DNA of 64,000 nt, taken from positions 1 through 64,000 of the forward strand of contig JAFYMC010000014.1 of NCBI GenBank assembly GCA_017556805.1. The letters are read 5' to 3'. The position numbers were made by a program, and so were the translations under genes. This document shows positions 32,254-41,465 of this stretch, in pieces. This stretch comes from Lachnospiraceae bacterium (lineage in GTDB: Bacteria; Bacillota; Clostridia; Lachnospirales; Lachnospiraceae). Every line of letters begins with the position of its first letter. Positions within the stretch are counted from its first letter, which is position 1. A model generated the notes under the pieces. That model was not told the DNA's origin. It worked only from the letters and a program-made list of their open reading frames with translations, and searched no databases.

Positions 32254-33624
32254 CTATTTCGCAAACACGTTATAAAGCCCTATCACAAACAGCACCACTA
32301 CCACTACCGGAAGCACATAGGAAAAATATCCTCTCATCCAGCCTGCCACCTTCATACCCTTGCCTTCGTTAGCCTCTGCGGTAAACTTCTTCCACCCCCA
32401 GCCGTAACGACAGGTACAGAACAGAACAAACAGCAAAGAACCTACCGGAAGCAGCAGATTACTTACGATGAAATCCTCTAAATCCATGACATTGGTACCC
32501 TTACCCAAAGGCGTAAAGCCCTTCCAAAGATTAAAGCCCAAAATACACGGAAGAGATAATACAAAGAGCAACACTCCGTTGACCACACAAGCCTTCTTTC
32601 TGTTCCAGCCGAACAAATCCACCGTACAGGATACCAGATTTTCAAATACCGCCAGTACCGTAGACAGCGCCGCAAAAGATAAGAATACAAAGAACAAACC
32701 GCCCCAGATTCTTCCGCCGGACAGATTATTGAAAATATTCGGCAACGTGATAAAAATCAAACTGCTTCCGCTGTCCACCTGTACCCCGTAGGCCATACAT
32801 GCCGGAAAGATAATGAGTCCGGAAGCAAATGCTACAAAGGTATCCAACACCGCCACTCTGGTAGCTTCTCCCATAAGGGCACGCTCTTTCCCGATATAGC
32901 TGCCGAACACCGCCATACTTCCGATGCCGATGCTAAGGGTAAAAAAAGACTGGTTCATAGCTCCTACAATCACATTACCGATGCCGATTTTCTTCATTCT
33001 TTCCAGATTCGGCACCAGATAGAATTTAAGACCTTCTCCGCTGCCCGGCAACGCAATGCTGTTAATTGCCAATACCACCATAATCGCAAACAACGCCAGC
33101 ATCATCCACTTCGTAATACGCTCCAAACCGTTCTGTAATCCGATAGAGCATACCACCGCCGCAATCGCAACCGTAATCGCCACAGCAAGTATCATCATTC
33201 CCGGCTCGGCCAACATCTCTTCATACTCTGCCTTAATACCAGCGGCATTAAGCCCCTCAAAACCACCGCCGATTGTCTTCACAAAATACTGCAACAGCCA
33301 TCCTGCCACACTGGTGTAAAACATCAAAAGCAAGTAATTTCCAGCCAAAGACGCATAGCCGTGCAAATGCCACTTACTTCCCTTCGGCTCCAGCTCCTGA
33401 TAAAACTTTACCGGACTCTTCTGGGCCGCACGACCAATCGCAAACTCCATGGTCATAATCGGTACACCCAAAGCAATCAAAAAGAAAACATAAATTAAAA
33501 CAAAGGCACCTCCGCCGTTTTGCCCTACCATATACGGAAACTTCCAAACATTTCCCAGGCCGATGGCACAGCCGGCACTTAACAAAAGGAAACCGAGGCG
33601 ACTTCCCAACCGTTCTCTCTGCAT
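32254..33624 (-). CDS. Sodium-dependent transporter of the NSS/SNF family
   Basis: 456 aa from ATG 33624; an upstream in-frame ATG at 33693 adds 23 polar residues that the family lacks. About 11 TM segments. The TM1 signature is clear (GFLLLSAGCAIGLGNVWKFPY, quoted in part), with the sodium/substrate site residues of LeuT-type folds. It probably imports an amino acid with Na+; the substrate is not evident. Single gene. Confidence 0.9.
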   Translation of the reverse strand: MQRERLGSRLGFLLLSAGCAIGLGNVWKFPYMVGQNGGGAFVLIYVFFLIALGVPIMTMEFAIGRAAQKSPVKFYQELEPKGSKWHLHGYASLAGNYLLLMFYTSVAGWLLQYFVKTIGGGFEGLNAAGIKAEYEEMLAEPGMMILAVAITVAIAAVVCSIGLQNGLERITKWMMLALFAIMVVLAINSIALPGSGEGLKFYLVPNLERMKKIGIGNVIVGAMNQSFFTLSIGIGSMAVFGSYIGKERALMGEATRVAVLDTFVAFASGLIIFPACMAYGVQVDSGSSLIFITLPNIFNNLSGGRIWGGLFFVFLSFAALSTVLAVFENLVSCTVDLFGWNRKKACVVNGVLLFVLSLPCILGFNLWKGFTPLGKGTNVMDLEDFIVSNLLLPVGSLLFVLFCTCRYGWGWKKFTAEANEGKGMKVAGWMRGYFSYVLPVVVVVLFVIGLYNVFAK

Positions 33625-33814
33625 ACTATCATTCTCTCTTTCATTTATTCTGACCGGCAGATTCTCTGACACCGGTTTTACACTCCCGAACAAAATCCTA
33701 CCGTTCTATTTTACTATGATGTGGCCGGATGTGCAACTTCTTTTTTCTTTCCGCACACATCCACTGTTACACTTTCTTTTTTACCGGAATTCCCTCCCGA
33801 TTCCGGCCAATCCT

Positions 33815-33843
33815 TTGACATCCGTCCCGCTTCATGCTATACT
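33815..33843 (+). promoter_or_regulatory. Promoter of the barnase/barstar operon
   Basis: TTGACA (33815-33820), 17-nt spacer, TATACT (33838-33843). A CCGGAAT/ATTCCGG dyad (33784-33806) lies 8 nt upstream of the -35 and could be an operator or a terminator of antisense transcripts. Confidence 0.85.
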
Positions 33844-33873
33844 GAAAGGACCAAAGACAACGGAGGAATTCCA

Positions 33874-34644
33874 ATGAGCAAAAAGAAACTTACAAATAAA
33901 CAAAAGAAATTATACGGCACCCTTCTGGTGATTGCCGTTATCGTTGTTCTCGCACTTATCAAAGGCAAAGACTTAAAGCAGGTATTCAATTCCCTGTTTC
34001 CGGACGGCATATCCGCGGAACAGACTTTAGACACCGAGGATATCGGCAACACCCTAACCGAGGTATTGTCCGGAGATAAATTAACCGCCACGCCGTCTCT
34101 GAAGGACTCCGAAGGCGAAACCGTTACTCCGACCGCGGCTCCGGACCCGACTCTTACTCCGGAACCAACCGCTACGGTAGCACCGACAAGCACTCCGGAA
34201 CCGACTGCCACGGCAGCACCGACAAACACCCCGGACCCGACTGCCACCCCGGAACCGGCTTCTACTCCGACTCCGGAGCCGACCAAGTCTCCGCTGGAAC
34301 TGGTAGAAGAGGACGGCGTCTACAGCACACCGGATTTGGTCGCAGCCTACATCTATACCTTCCATAAGCTTCCGTCCAACTTCATTACAAAGAACGAGGC
34401 TTCTAAGCTCGGCTGGGTCAGCAACAAAGGAAACCTTTGGGATGTAACGGATGAAATGTCCATCGGCGGCGATAAATTCGGTAACTATGAAGGCCTGCTT
34501 CCGAAAGCAAAGGGGCGCCAGTGGTACGAATGTGATGTCAACTACTACGGCGGGTACCGCGGTTCCGAACGTATTCTCTACTCCAACGACGGTCTCATTT
34601 ACTACACCGATGACCACTACGAAAGTTTTACACAACTGTATTAA
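33874..34644 (+). CDS. Membrane-tethered barnase-family ribonuclease
   Basis: 256 aa from ATG 33874 (GGAGGAATTCCA upstream). A basic N-terminus and one hydrophobic segment (about 15-29) act as an uncleaved signal anchor. A spacer and a Thr/Pro/Glu linker (about 85-140, TPEPTATxAP-like repeats) lead to a complete barnase domain (about 147-256). Catalytic residues by alignment with barnase: Glu219 (for E73), Arg229 (R83), Arg233 (R87), His248 (H102), and the Lys27 equivalent in FITKNEA. Tyr205 stands where barnase has Arg59. Known barnases are freely secreted; a tethered form on a stalk suggests a surface ribonuclease or contact toxin. The inhibitor gene follows by 11 nt. Confidence 0.92.
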   Translation: MSKKKLTNKQKKLYGTLLVIAVIVVLALIKGKDLKQVFNSLFPDGISAEQTLDTEDIGNTLTEVLSGDKLTATPSLKDSEGETVTPTAAPDPTLTPEPTATVAPTSTPEPTATAAPTNTPDPTATPEPASTPTPEPTKSPLELVEEDGVYSTPDLVAAYIYTFHKLPSNFITKNEASKLGWVSNKGNLWDVTDEMSIGGDKFGNYEGLLPKAKGRQWYECDVNYYGGYRGSERILYSNDGLIYYTDDHYESFTQLY

Positions 34645-34655
34645 AGGAGAGTCCC

Positions 34656-34943
34656 ATGAGACGACGTGTTACACTTAGCGGAAACAAAATGACCTCCCGG
34701 GAGGTCCTGCATACTTATCTTGCAAAAAAGCTGGCCTTTCCGGCCTACTACGGAAAGAACCTGGATGCCCTGCACGACTGCCTCACCGAACGCAGTGACC
34801 CGCTCCACATCACTGTTACTTATTCGGAGCGGCTAAAAGAGAACTTGGGCAGCTACGGCGACACGCTGTTACAGGTATTGCAGGATGTTGCGGAGGAAAA
34901 CGAACAAATTTCCCTATCCGTATACGCGGAAAGACGATTTTAG
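34656..34943 (+). CDS. Barstar-family ribonuclease inhibitor
   Basis: 95 aa, cytoplasmic, with AAGGAGAG before the ATG. The inhibitory helix is well kept: AFPAYYGKNLDALHDCLT matches barstar residues 25-42, including the Asp35 and Asp39 equivalents that block the barnase active site. Trp38 of barstar is His here. In Bacillus amyloliquefaciens the two genes are unlinked in control; here they form one operon. The protein would protect the producer from unexported nuclease. Confidence 0.92.
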   Translation: MRRRVTLSGNKMTSREVLHTYLAKKLAFPAYYGKNLDALHDCLTERSDPLHITVTYSERLKENLGSYGDTLLQVLQDVAEENEQISLSVYAERRF

Positions 34944-35032
34944 CAGATAGACGCATTCCAGAAAAATAAATCAAACGTTTAACGTCGAAAAAGTCGGACA
35001 TGTATCTATGAATATACTTTTCCTGCACGCAA

Positions 35033-35062
35033 AAAGGGCCCGCAGGAAACTGCGGGCCCTTT
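35033..35062. terminator. Bidirectional terminator with GAAA loop
   Basis: AAAGGGCCCGCAG (35033-35045) / CTGCGGGCCCTTT (35050-35062), a 13-bp stem with a GAAA tetraloop. It serves the barnase operon and the convergent ABC transporter operon. Confidence 0.9.
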
Positions 35063-35067
35063 CACGC

Positions 35068-36276
35068 TTATGCGTTCATCATCACCTTTTCATTGTTAAA
35101 CAACTTGGTAATCACCACAACCATCACCAGCACACAAAGAATATTTCCTGCCACACTCAAACCGAACTGCGCAAGGGTCAGCTCATTGGATGCTACTGCC
35201 TGGATGGCAAGAGAGCTTCCGTAAATCGGAATCGCATAGGAAGAGGTTGCAGGTGCCGTTCCTCCCACATTAAACATCGTCAACATACCAAGCACAATCA
35301 CTACCATATATACCGGCGTTACATAAGCACTTGCTTCCTTAGAATTCTTTGCAAACACGGAAAGCAAACAAAGAATACATACATTAAACAATACAAGACT
35401 CACCATAATGCCCAACAACTCTACAATCTGCAATACAGAGAAAGAAATTTCTCCCATACCCAAACCGCCCATGGCCATCGGCATTGCAATAATCATTGAA
35501 ACTGCATATACCACGGAAGACAGAGCAGATAATACAGAAAGACCGAATAACTTACCGAACACAATGGAGCTTCTCTTTACCGGGCTCAGAAGCATGGTTG
35601 CCATGGTACCACGTTCCTTCTCCCCGGCAATGGCATCCACACAAAGTCCCATTGCTCCTGCAAACAACATCATAATAATGAAGTACGGCAACATACTTGC
35701 AAGCATTAAACCATTTGCCTTATCCTCGTTAATGATAAGCTCATCCTCAGACGTAAATACCGTCAACAAATCCATATTACCAAAACGGTTCTGAAGAAGG
35801 TTGGTTTCATACACATCCAATACCATGGCCTCAAACATACTTTTTGCTGCGCTGGAATAATTCATGGTAGAGTTGTATGCCAGCTTTACGCCCGGAATCG
35901 GATCTCCCGCATTCTGATACGCCTCTGCCTTTGCCAAAAACTCCTTATCAAACACAACAAACAAATCAGCATCACCGTTTAAAATATCATCCTTAATCTG
36001 TTCAACTTCCTCCGCAGATGCGTCGGCAGCCACATACTTTATCTCTGCAGCCACATCATATCCGGTCTGTGCCGCCAGTGCTTTAAAATCCTCCGGCACA
36101 TTCTGTACATAGGTAACGGAAACATGCTCCTCAATGTCACTTTCCATTTTATTCATCATCGTCCCCATCAGGCTGTACACACCGATCATTACGATTGCCG
36201 GCAAAATAAACAGGGAGAAAATCATCTTCTTATCGCTGAATACGCGCATTAACTCTTTCTTAAATATATTCTTCAT
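35068..36276 (-). CDS. ABC-2 type exporter permease, NatB-like
   Basis: 402 aa. One N-terminal TM segment (about 18-38), a large extracytoplasmic domain of about 140 residues, then five or six TM segments. The layout and the CVDAIAGEKERGTMATMLLSPV motif are typical of ABC-2 permeases such as NatB. It begins directly after the ATPase stop codon and forms the exporter with it. The NatAB system exports Na+; others of this shape export peptides or lipids. Substrate unknown. Confidence 0.9.
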   Translation of the reverse strand: MKNIFKKELMRVFSDKKMIFSLFILPAIVMIGVYSLMGTMMNKMESDIEEHVSVTYVQNVPEDFKALAAQTGYDVAAEIKYVAADASAEEVEQIKDDILNGDADLFVVFDKEFLAKAEAYQNAGDPIPGVKLAYNSTMNYSSAAKSMFEAMVLDVYETNLLQNRFGNMDLLTVFTSEDELIINEDKANGLMLASMLPYFIIMMLFAGAMGLCVDAIAGEKERGTMATMLLSPVKRSSIVFGKLFGLSVLSALSSVVYAVSMIIAMPMAMGGLGMGEISFSVLQIVELLGIMVSLVLFNVCILCLLSVFAKNSKEASAYVTPVYMVVIVLGMLTMFNVGGTAPATSSYAIPIYGSSLAIQAVASNELTLAQFGLSVAGNILCVLVMVVVITKLFNNEKVMMNA

Positions 36277-37053
36277 TTACTTCTCCTCCTTATGATGCTC
36301 TTTGTACAGGCGGAAAAACGCATCCTCCAAATCAGCCCCGTTCGTTTCGGCAAGAATCTCCGAAAGTGTCCCCTCTGTCACCTTCTTACCGTCGATGATG
36401 ACACCGATACGGTCACACAGCTTCTCTGCCTCGGACATAATATGGGTAGAAATAATCACCAGCTTACCCTCATCACGCAGCTTTAACAATAAATCCGTTA
36501 CGTTGCGGGCCGTTACGATATCCAAGCCGTTGGTCGGCTCATCGAAGATAACCACCTGCGGATTATGTACCAGACTCACCGCAATGGATGCCTTCTGCTT
36601 CATACCGGTAGAAAGCTCCTCGATTCTCTTATTCTCAAATGCGGTAATCTCAAAGTACTCAAACAGCTCCTTACGGCGTGCCTCAATGGTAGCATCGTCC
36701 AGACCGTGCAATTTACCGAAAAACTGGAACAGATACTTCGGAGAAAAGTGCGGGTCCAGCTTGATTTCATTAGTCAGGAAGCAAAGGTTTTCGCGTACCT
36801 TTTCCGACTGCTTTACGGTATCGTAACCGCACACACTGACAGACCCCTCCGTCGGTGTTAACAATGTTGCCACACAACGAAGTGTCGTGGTCTTTCCGGC
36901 TCCGTTCGGTCCGAGTAATCCGTAAATCTCACCCGGCTTTGCGGTCAGGGTAATGTTGTCTGCCGCCTTCTTTGTGGTTTCTTTCGTCTTCAGCTCCATC
37001 ATTTTCTTTTTATTGAGCTTATAGATTTTGGTCAAATTCTTAATCTCAATCAT
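36277..37053 (-). CDS. ABC transporter ATPase, NatA-like
   Basis: 258 aa. Walker A GPNGAGKTTT, signature LSTGMKQKASIA, Walker B VVIFDEPTNGLD and switch His (STHIMSEAE). A Lys-rich insertion (KLNKKKMMELKTKETTKKAAD) after the first strand is found in NatA-like proteins. It powers the permease encoded immediately downstream. AAAGGAG precedes the ATG. The CPBP protease gene is 63 bp upstream on the same strand. Confidence 0.92.
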   Translation of the reverse strand: MIEIKNLTKIYKLNKKKMMELKTKETTKKAADNITLTAKPGEIYGLLGPNGAGKTTTLRCVATLLTPTEGSVSVCGYDTVKQSEKVRENLCFLTNEIKLDPHFSPKYLFQFFGKLHGLDDATIEARRKELFEYFEITAFENKRIEELSTGMKQKASIAVSLVHNPQVVIFDEPTNGLDIVTARNVTDLLLKLRDEGKLVIISTHIMSEAEKLCDRIGVIIDGKKVTEGTLSEILAETNGADLEDAFFRLYKEHHKEEK

Positions 37054-37116
37054 ACTATACTCCTTTCGCTGACCATAATTTCCTTTTCTGTAACAATCTG
37101 TTTATCACACATAAGC

Positions 37117-38064
37117 CTATACGCTAATGATACCCTGGGACACCATATACATGGATCCGGCAACCAGCATGATGATACCGACCATAAAGCATGCACCGGA
37201 AATAATAAATACGGTAGCAACGTGCTTGCCCTTAATCTTCTCACCCTTTTTCTTCATTAATGCGGTACCTGCCAGCATCAACGGGAATGCAACCAGTCCG
37301 AACAACAAATAGGTTCCGATGCTGGTCACATACATCGGCCAACCGCCTTCCAGCAACTTCTCCACCAGCATTGCAGCCTCTCCTTCCGGTGTAAGTGCCG
37401 CAGCACTTGTCGCAGCCTTCTGAAGCCCGAGACTTGCCAGCACCGGAAGCAAATTGTTGGTACCGTGAAATAACGCCGGCATCAGCATATTATCGGTTTT
37501 CAGCATAACCCAGGTAAGACATGCCCCAAGGACCGCGGTCGGTAAAAAGCGAAGAAAATCCCAATGAAATACTCCGAAAATAATACCCATCGTAAGTACA
37601 ATCACCCACGGCTTCTTAATGTCTTTAAAGGTATGTAAGATAAATCCACGATGCACCGCTTCCTCACAAATTGCCGGCATAAAAGATACAATCAAAATAC
37701 CGAACAGCATGCCCTCACTGGACATAACATCGTTCAAACCACCGGTTACTTCCGCCATTTCCTCCGCAAAAAACAGTGTTTGAACTGCAGTTCCCATATA
37801 CACTGCAACAATTGCACCCACCCAGAATATGAGCACACCCAGTACCTCGCGAAGCTTCGGTAGCTTAATCGGAAATACTTCCTTCAAGTTCTGCTTAAAA
37901 ATAAGTGCTGCTGCAATCGCCATCACCAAAAGAATCAGCTCCGTAATCGCCACTCCAAACAACCCAAGCTTTGCCTGTATCGGCGGTGCCACCAGTACAA
38001 ACAGTACCATCATCACTACAAAGCTTACAATACCGTGCCAAGGTTTCAATTTCTTTCGTTCCAT
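37117..38064 (-). CDS. CPBP-family intramembrane protease
   Basis: 315 aa with AAAAGGAGG before the ATG. Eight hydrophobic segments. The family motifs are present: CEEAVHRGFI (Glu-Glu and Arg) and FGVFHWDFLRFLPTAVLG (His), followed by a weaker third motif. CPBP (Abi) proteins are glutamic-type membrane proteases linked to bacteriocin self-immunity and maturation. It is the first gene of an operon with the ABC exporter, and its promoter carries a long dyad. A combined immunity or envelope-homeostasis role is inference. Confidence 0.88.
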   Translation of the reverse strand: MERKKLKPWHGIVSFVVMMVLFVLVAPPIQAKLGLFGVAITELILLVMAIAAALIFKQNLKEVFPIKLPKLREVLGVLIFWVGAIVAVYMGTAVQTLFFAEEMAEVTGGLNDVMSSEGMLFGILIVSFMPAICEEAVHRGFILHTFKDIKKPWVIVLTMGIIFGVFHWDFLRFLPTAVLGACLTWVMLKTDNMLMPALFHGTNNLLPVLASLGLQKAATSAAALTPEGEAAMLVEKLLEGGWPMYVTSIGTYLLFGLVAFPLMLAGTALMKKKGEKIKGKHVATVFIISGACFMVGIIMLVAGSMYMVSQGIISV

Positions 38065-38118
38065 AAAAGATTCCTCCTTTTATTCATGCTCCCTACTCCC
38101 ACCGTATTCGCGCCGTAC

Positions 38119-38150
38119 ATATACTGTGCATGTCGATATATACAGTATAT
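38119..38150 (-). promoter_or_regulatory. Operator-like dyad at the CPBP/ABC promoter
   Basis: ATATACTGT (38119-38127) / ACAGTATAT (38142-38150), perfect 9-bp arms with a 14-nt gap, overlapping the -10 hexamer. This shape suits a GntR/YtrA-type repressor, but no such gene lies nearby. Confidence 0.7.
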
Positions 38151-38172
38151 ACACGGTATTGTAATTTGTCAA
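38144..38172 (-). promoter_or_regulatory. Promoter of the CPBP/ABC operon
   Basis: Minus strand TTGACA (38172-38167), 17-nt spacer, TATACT (38149-38144). Confidence 0.85.
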
Positions 38173-38247
38173 GTATTATTTTATAAAATTTTAAAAAGGA
38201 TAGCAATACTGCAAGCCGGCGTTTCGACAATCTTAAGAAAATCTAAA

Positions 38248-38283
38248 GAAAGGGCCTCCGCAGTTCCCTGCGAAAGCCCTTTT
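38248..38283 (-). terminator. Terminator of the small lipoprotein gene
   Basis: AAGGGC (38250-38255) / GCCCTT (38276-38281) with an inner CGCAG/CTGCG stem and a TTCC loop; T-rich tail on the minus strand. Confidence 0.75.
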
Positions 38284-38284
38284 C

Positions 38285-38515
38285 TTAGTTTCCGTACAGC
38301 TCTTCCATTTCTTTAAAGTTCTCTGATATCGGTTCCACCAACTTCCGACAATCTTTACACATATTATACTCACCTAACATATTAAGATACATCGGTTTAC
38401 AGTGCGCTTCCTCACCGCACCATTCACATACCGATTTCTTACAACCGGCAAATCCCACTGTCATCATTGCCGCAAGACCTACCAGTGCCGCTATTTTAAA
38501 CAATCTCTTTTTCAT
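38285..38515 (-). CDS. Small lipoprotein with paired Cys motifs
   Basis: 76 aa from ATG 38515, which has AAGGAG 8 nt upstream. The signal peptide ends in the lipobox GFAGC (Cys25). The mature part is about 50 residues with CEWCGEEAHC and CKDC, a zinc-ribbon-like set of cysteines that could bind metal or form disulfides outside the cell. I recognise no family. It is a single gene with its own terminator, downstream of clpB. Confidence 0.75.
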   Translation of the reverse strand: MKKRLFKIAALVGLAAMMTVGFAGCKKSVCEWCGEEAHCKPMYLNMLGEYNMCKDCRKLVEPISENFKEMEELYGN

Positions 38516-38623
38516 TGGCAACTCCTTTTTCCCGGTTCAAAACCACTGATTTCGTAGTTCTATTATACGGTGCGCAGGAACAATTGTCAAGAAAATACCA
38601 ACCATAGCAACGCTTCTTCACAC

Positions 38624-41221
38624 TTATTTCACCGTTTCGGACACCCTCGCGCAAAGCCCATTCTCCCCTTTCTCAATGACAATGGTTGCTCCCGGCACTA
38701 CCTCATCTCCGAGAATCAGGCGGGCGCTTAAGGTCTCCACGTGCTTCTGCAAATAACGCTTTAGCGGTCGTGCTCCGTAAATCGGGTCATAAGCTTCCTC
38801 GATGATATAGGCCTTTGCATCCGGGGTCAGCGCAACAGACAGTTCTCTGTCCGCCAGACGCTTGTTCAAATCCGCCATAAGAAGCTCCACAATGCCACCG
38901 ATGTTATCCTTTGTGAGCGGCTTGAAGAAAATAATTTCATCCAGACGGTTCAAAAACTCCGGTCGGAAGTGTCCCCGTAATTCGTTATTTACAAACGCTC
39001 TTGCCTGCTCACCGATTTCTCCGTCCGCTTCGATTCCCTCTAACAAGTACTGGGAACCGATATTGGAGGTCATAATCAGAATGGTATTTTTAAAATCCAC
39101 GGTTCTTCCCTGGGAATCCGTAATACGGCCGTCATCCAGCACCTGTAACAGCACATTAAATACATCCGGATGGGCCTTCTCGATTTCATCAAACAGAACC
39201 ACGGAATACGGTTTTCTGCGGACCGCCTCCGTGAGCTGACCCCCTTCCTCATAGCCCACGTAGCCCGGAGGCGCTCCGATCAGGCGGGATACGGAGTACT
39301 TCTCCATATACTCGCTCATATCGATACGAACCATATTGGCTTCATTATCAAACAAGGACGCCGCTAACGCCTTTGCAAGCTCCGTTTTGCCCACGCCGGT
39401 CGGTCCTAAGAACAGGAAGGAACCAATCGGCTTAGTCGGATCCTTGATGCCTGCCTTGGCACGTAAAATGGCATCTGCCACCTTCTGCACGCCCTCATCC
39501 TGCCCAATGACCCTGCGATGTAACTCCTCATCCAGATGAAGCGTCTTGTTCCGCTCACTCTCTGTCAGCTTTGCCACCGGAATACCGGTCCAGCGGGACA
39601 CAATCTTTGCAATCTCCTCCTCACTGACATTCTCGTGTACCAGCGTATGGCCTTCCTTCGCCACCGCTTCTTCCTCCGTGGCAAGAAGCTTTTGTAACTC
39701 CGGTAATTTGCCGTATTTGAGCTCTGCCGCCTTATTTAAATCATAGTCACGTTCTGCCTTTTCAATCTCACCGGACAGTTCCTCCAGCTGCTCACGGAGC
39801 TTTTGTACACGCTCTACGGAAGCCGTTTCATTGTCCCACTTTGCCTTTGCTTCCGCAAACCGTTCCCTCTCCTCGGAAAGCTCCTTCTGAAGCGTCTCCA
39901 GACGCTCCTTACTGATACGATCATCCTCTTTCTTTAGGGCCGCCTCTTCAATCTCCAACTGCATAATATGACGCTTCACATCATCAAGCTCTGTTGGCAG
40001 GGAATTCAGTTCTGTCTTTATGAGTGCACAGGCCTCATCCACCAGATCGATTGCCTTATCCGGCAGAAAACGGTCGGAAATATAGCGGTTGGACAAGGTC
40101 GCCGCAGACACCAGCGCTGCGTCATTGATGCGCACGCCGTGGAATACCTCGTAACGTTCCTTTAAGCCGCGCAAAATCGAAATGGTGTCCTCTACCGTCG
40201 GCTCCTCCACCAATACCGGCTGGAACCGACGTTCTAATGCTGCATCCTTTTCGATATACATACGATACTCATTCAAGGTAGTAGCGCCGATACAATGAAG
40301 CTCACCTCTCGCTAACATCGGCTTTAACATATTGCCTGCATCCATGGCTCCGTCGGTCTTCCCTGCACCCACAATGGTATGCAGCTCATCAATGAAAAGA
40401 ATAATCTTTCCGTCGCTCTTTCTGACCTCTTCCAATACCGCCTTCAAACGCTCTTCAAACTCACCGCGATACTTGGCACCGGCCACCAACGCACCCATGT
40501 CAAGAGCAAAAAGGCTCTTATCCTTTAAGCTCTCAGGCACATCTCCGCGCACAATACGTTGCGCAAGACCCTCTACCACTGCCGTCTTACCAACACCCGG
40601 TTCACCGATTAACACCGGATTATTTTTCGTCTTACGGGACAAAATACGGATGACATTACGAATCTCGCTGTCTCTGCCGATCACCGGGTCCAGCTTCTGG
40701 TTTCTTGCACGCTCCACCAAGTCATACCCGTACTTCTCCAAAGTATCGTAGGTAGCCTCCGGATTATCCGTCATCACCTGCTGATTGCCCCGCACCGTTG
40801 CAAGGGCCTGTAAAAAGCGCTCCCTCGTAATCCCGAAGGTACGGAACAGCTCCTGCACCTCCTTCGACGCATTCTTAAGCAGGGACAAAAACAAATGCTC
40901 CACAGACACATAGGCATCTCCCATGGCCTTGGCCTCATCCTCCGCATAAATGAGTACCTTATTTAAATCATTTCCCACATACACCTGGGCCGCACCGGAC
41001 ACCTTCACGCGCTTCTTAAGAAGGCCCTCCACCTGCGCCGCAAACACCTCCGGTGCAATCTCCATCTTTGTGAGAAGCTTCGGAATCAGTCCTTCCCCGT
41101 CCTGCAAAAGCGCATATAACAAATGCTCCTGGGCAAGCTCCTGATGTCCGAACTCATAGGCAAGCTTCTCACAGGCCTGCACTGCCTGCACCGATTTCTG
41201 CGTAAACTTATTGATATTCAT
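38624..41221 (-). CDS. clpB: ClpB disaggregase
   Basis: 865 aa, full length. Two Clp N-terminal repeats (about 1-145), AAA+ domain 1 with GEPGVGKT near 205, the coiled-coil middle domain (about 410-530; long runs of Lys/Glu such as [19 protein letters not shown]) that separates ClpB from ClpC, and AAA+ domain 2 with GPTGVGKT near 605. It extracts proteins from aggregates together with DnaK. I see no CIRCE or CtsR-type operator at its promoter, so heat control is unclear. Single gene with AAGGGAGAG before the ATG. Confidence 0.96.
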   Translation of the reverse strand: MNINKFTQKSVQAVQACEKLAYEFGHQELAQEHLLYALLQDGEGLIPKLLTKMEIAPEVFAAQVEGLLKKRVKVSGAAQVYVGNDLNKVLIYAEDEAKAMGDAYVSVEHLFLSLLKNASKEVQELFRTFGITRERFLQALATVRGNQQVMTDNPEATYDTLEKYGYDLVERARNQKLDPVIGRDSEIRNVIRILSRKTKNNPVLIGEPGVGKTAVVEGLAQRIVRGDVPESLKDKSLFALDMGALVAGAKYRGEFEERLKAVLEEVRKSDGKIILFIDELHTIVGAGKTDGAMDAGNMLKPMLARGELHCIGATTLNEYRMYIEKDAALERRFQPVLVEEPTVEDTISILRGLKERYEVFHGVRINDAALVSAATLSNRYISDRFLPDKAIDLVDEACALIKTELNSLPTELDDVKRHIMQLEIEEAALKKEDDRISKERLETLQKELSEERERFAEAKAKWDNETASVERVQKLREQLEELSGEIEKAERDYDLNKAAELKYGKLPELQKLLATEEEAVAKEGHTLVHENVSEEEIAKIVSRWTGIPVAKLTESERNKTLHLDEELHRRVIGQDEGVQKVADAILRAKAGIKDPTKPIGSFLFLGPTGVGKTELAKALAASLFDNEANMVRIDMSEYMEKYSVSRLIGAPPGYVGYEEGGQLTEAVRRKPYSVVLFDEIEKAHPDVFNVLLQVLDDGRITDSQGRTVDFKNTILIMTSNIGSQYLLEGIEADGEIGEQARAFVNNELRGHFRPEFLNRLDEIIFFKPLTKDNIGGIVELLMADLNKRLADRELSVALTPDAKAYIIEEAYDPIYGARPLKRYLQKHVETLSARLILGDEVVPGATIVIEKGENGLCARVSETVK

Positions 41222-41293
41222 AACGCATCTCTCCCTTCCGGTTTCTACAAACCAACACCCTTTTCACAGCTGTTTTCTATCTGTTCTACCCCA

Positions 41294-41322
41294 ACTATAA
41301 CACTGTTTTTATGAAAATGCAA
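41294..41322 (-). promoter_or_regulatory. Probable promoter of clpB
   Basis: Minus strand TTGCAT (41322-41317), 17-nt spacer, TATAGT (41299-41294). A vegetative-type promoter without a recognised heat-shock operator. Confidence 0.65.
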
Positions 41323-41410
41323 GTAGTAATTTTAGAATTTCCTATCTGATACTCTTATATACCTCTGTTCTACTACACTTTCCTCCTCTTACGCCATCTC
41401 TACTTAGATA

Positions 41411-41447
41411 TACAAAGGAAAGGGCCACGCACAAGTGCGTAGCCCTT
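41411..41447 (-). terminator. Terminator of the sugar ABC transporter operon
   Basis: AAGGGC (41420-41425) / GCCCTT (41442-41447) with an inner ACGCAC/GTGCGT stem; TTTCCTTTG follows on the minus strand. Confidence 0.8.
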
Positions 41448-41465
41448 GAAAAGCTCTTATGAAAT

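Noticed and set aside
33721-33873. Longer start for the barnase gene
   Set aside because: It would include the promoter region and lacks a ribosome site; GGAGGAATTCCA directly precedes the ATG at 33874.
35068-38064. Phage-defence (abortive infection) system
   Set aside because: The CPBP protease belongs to the family named Abi, but with a NatAB-like exporter the usual reading is immunity or export; no nuclease or other defence gene is near.
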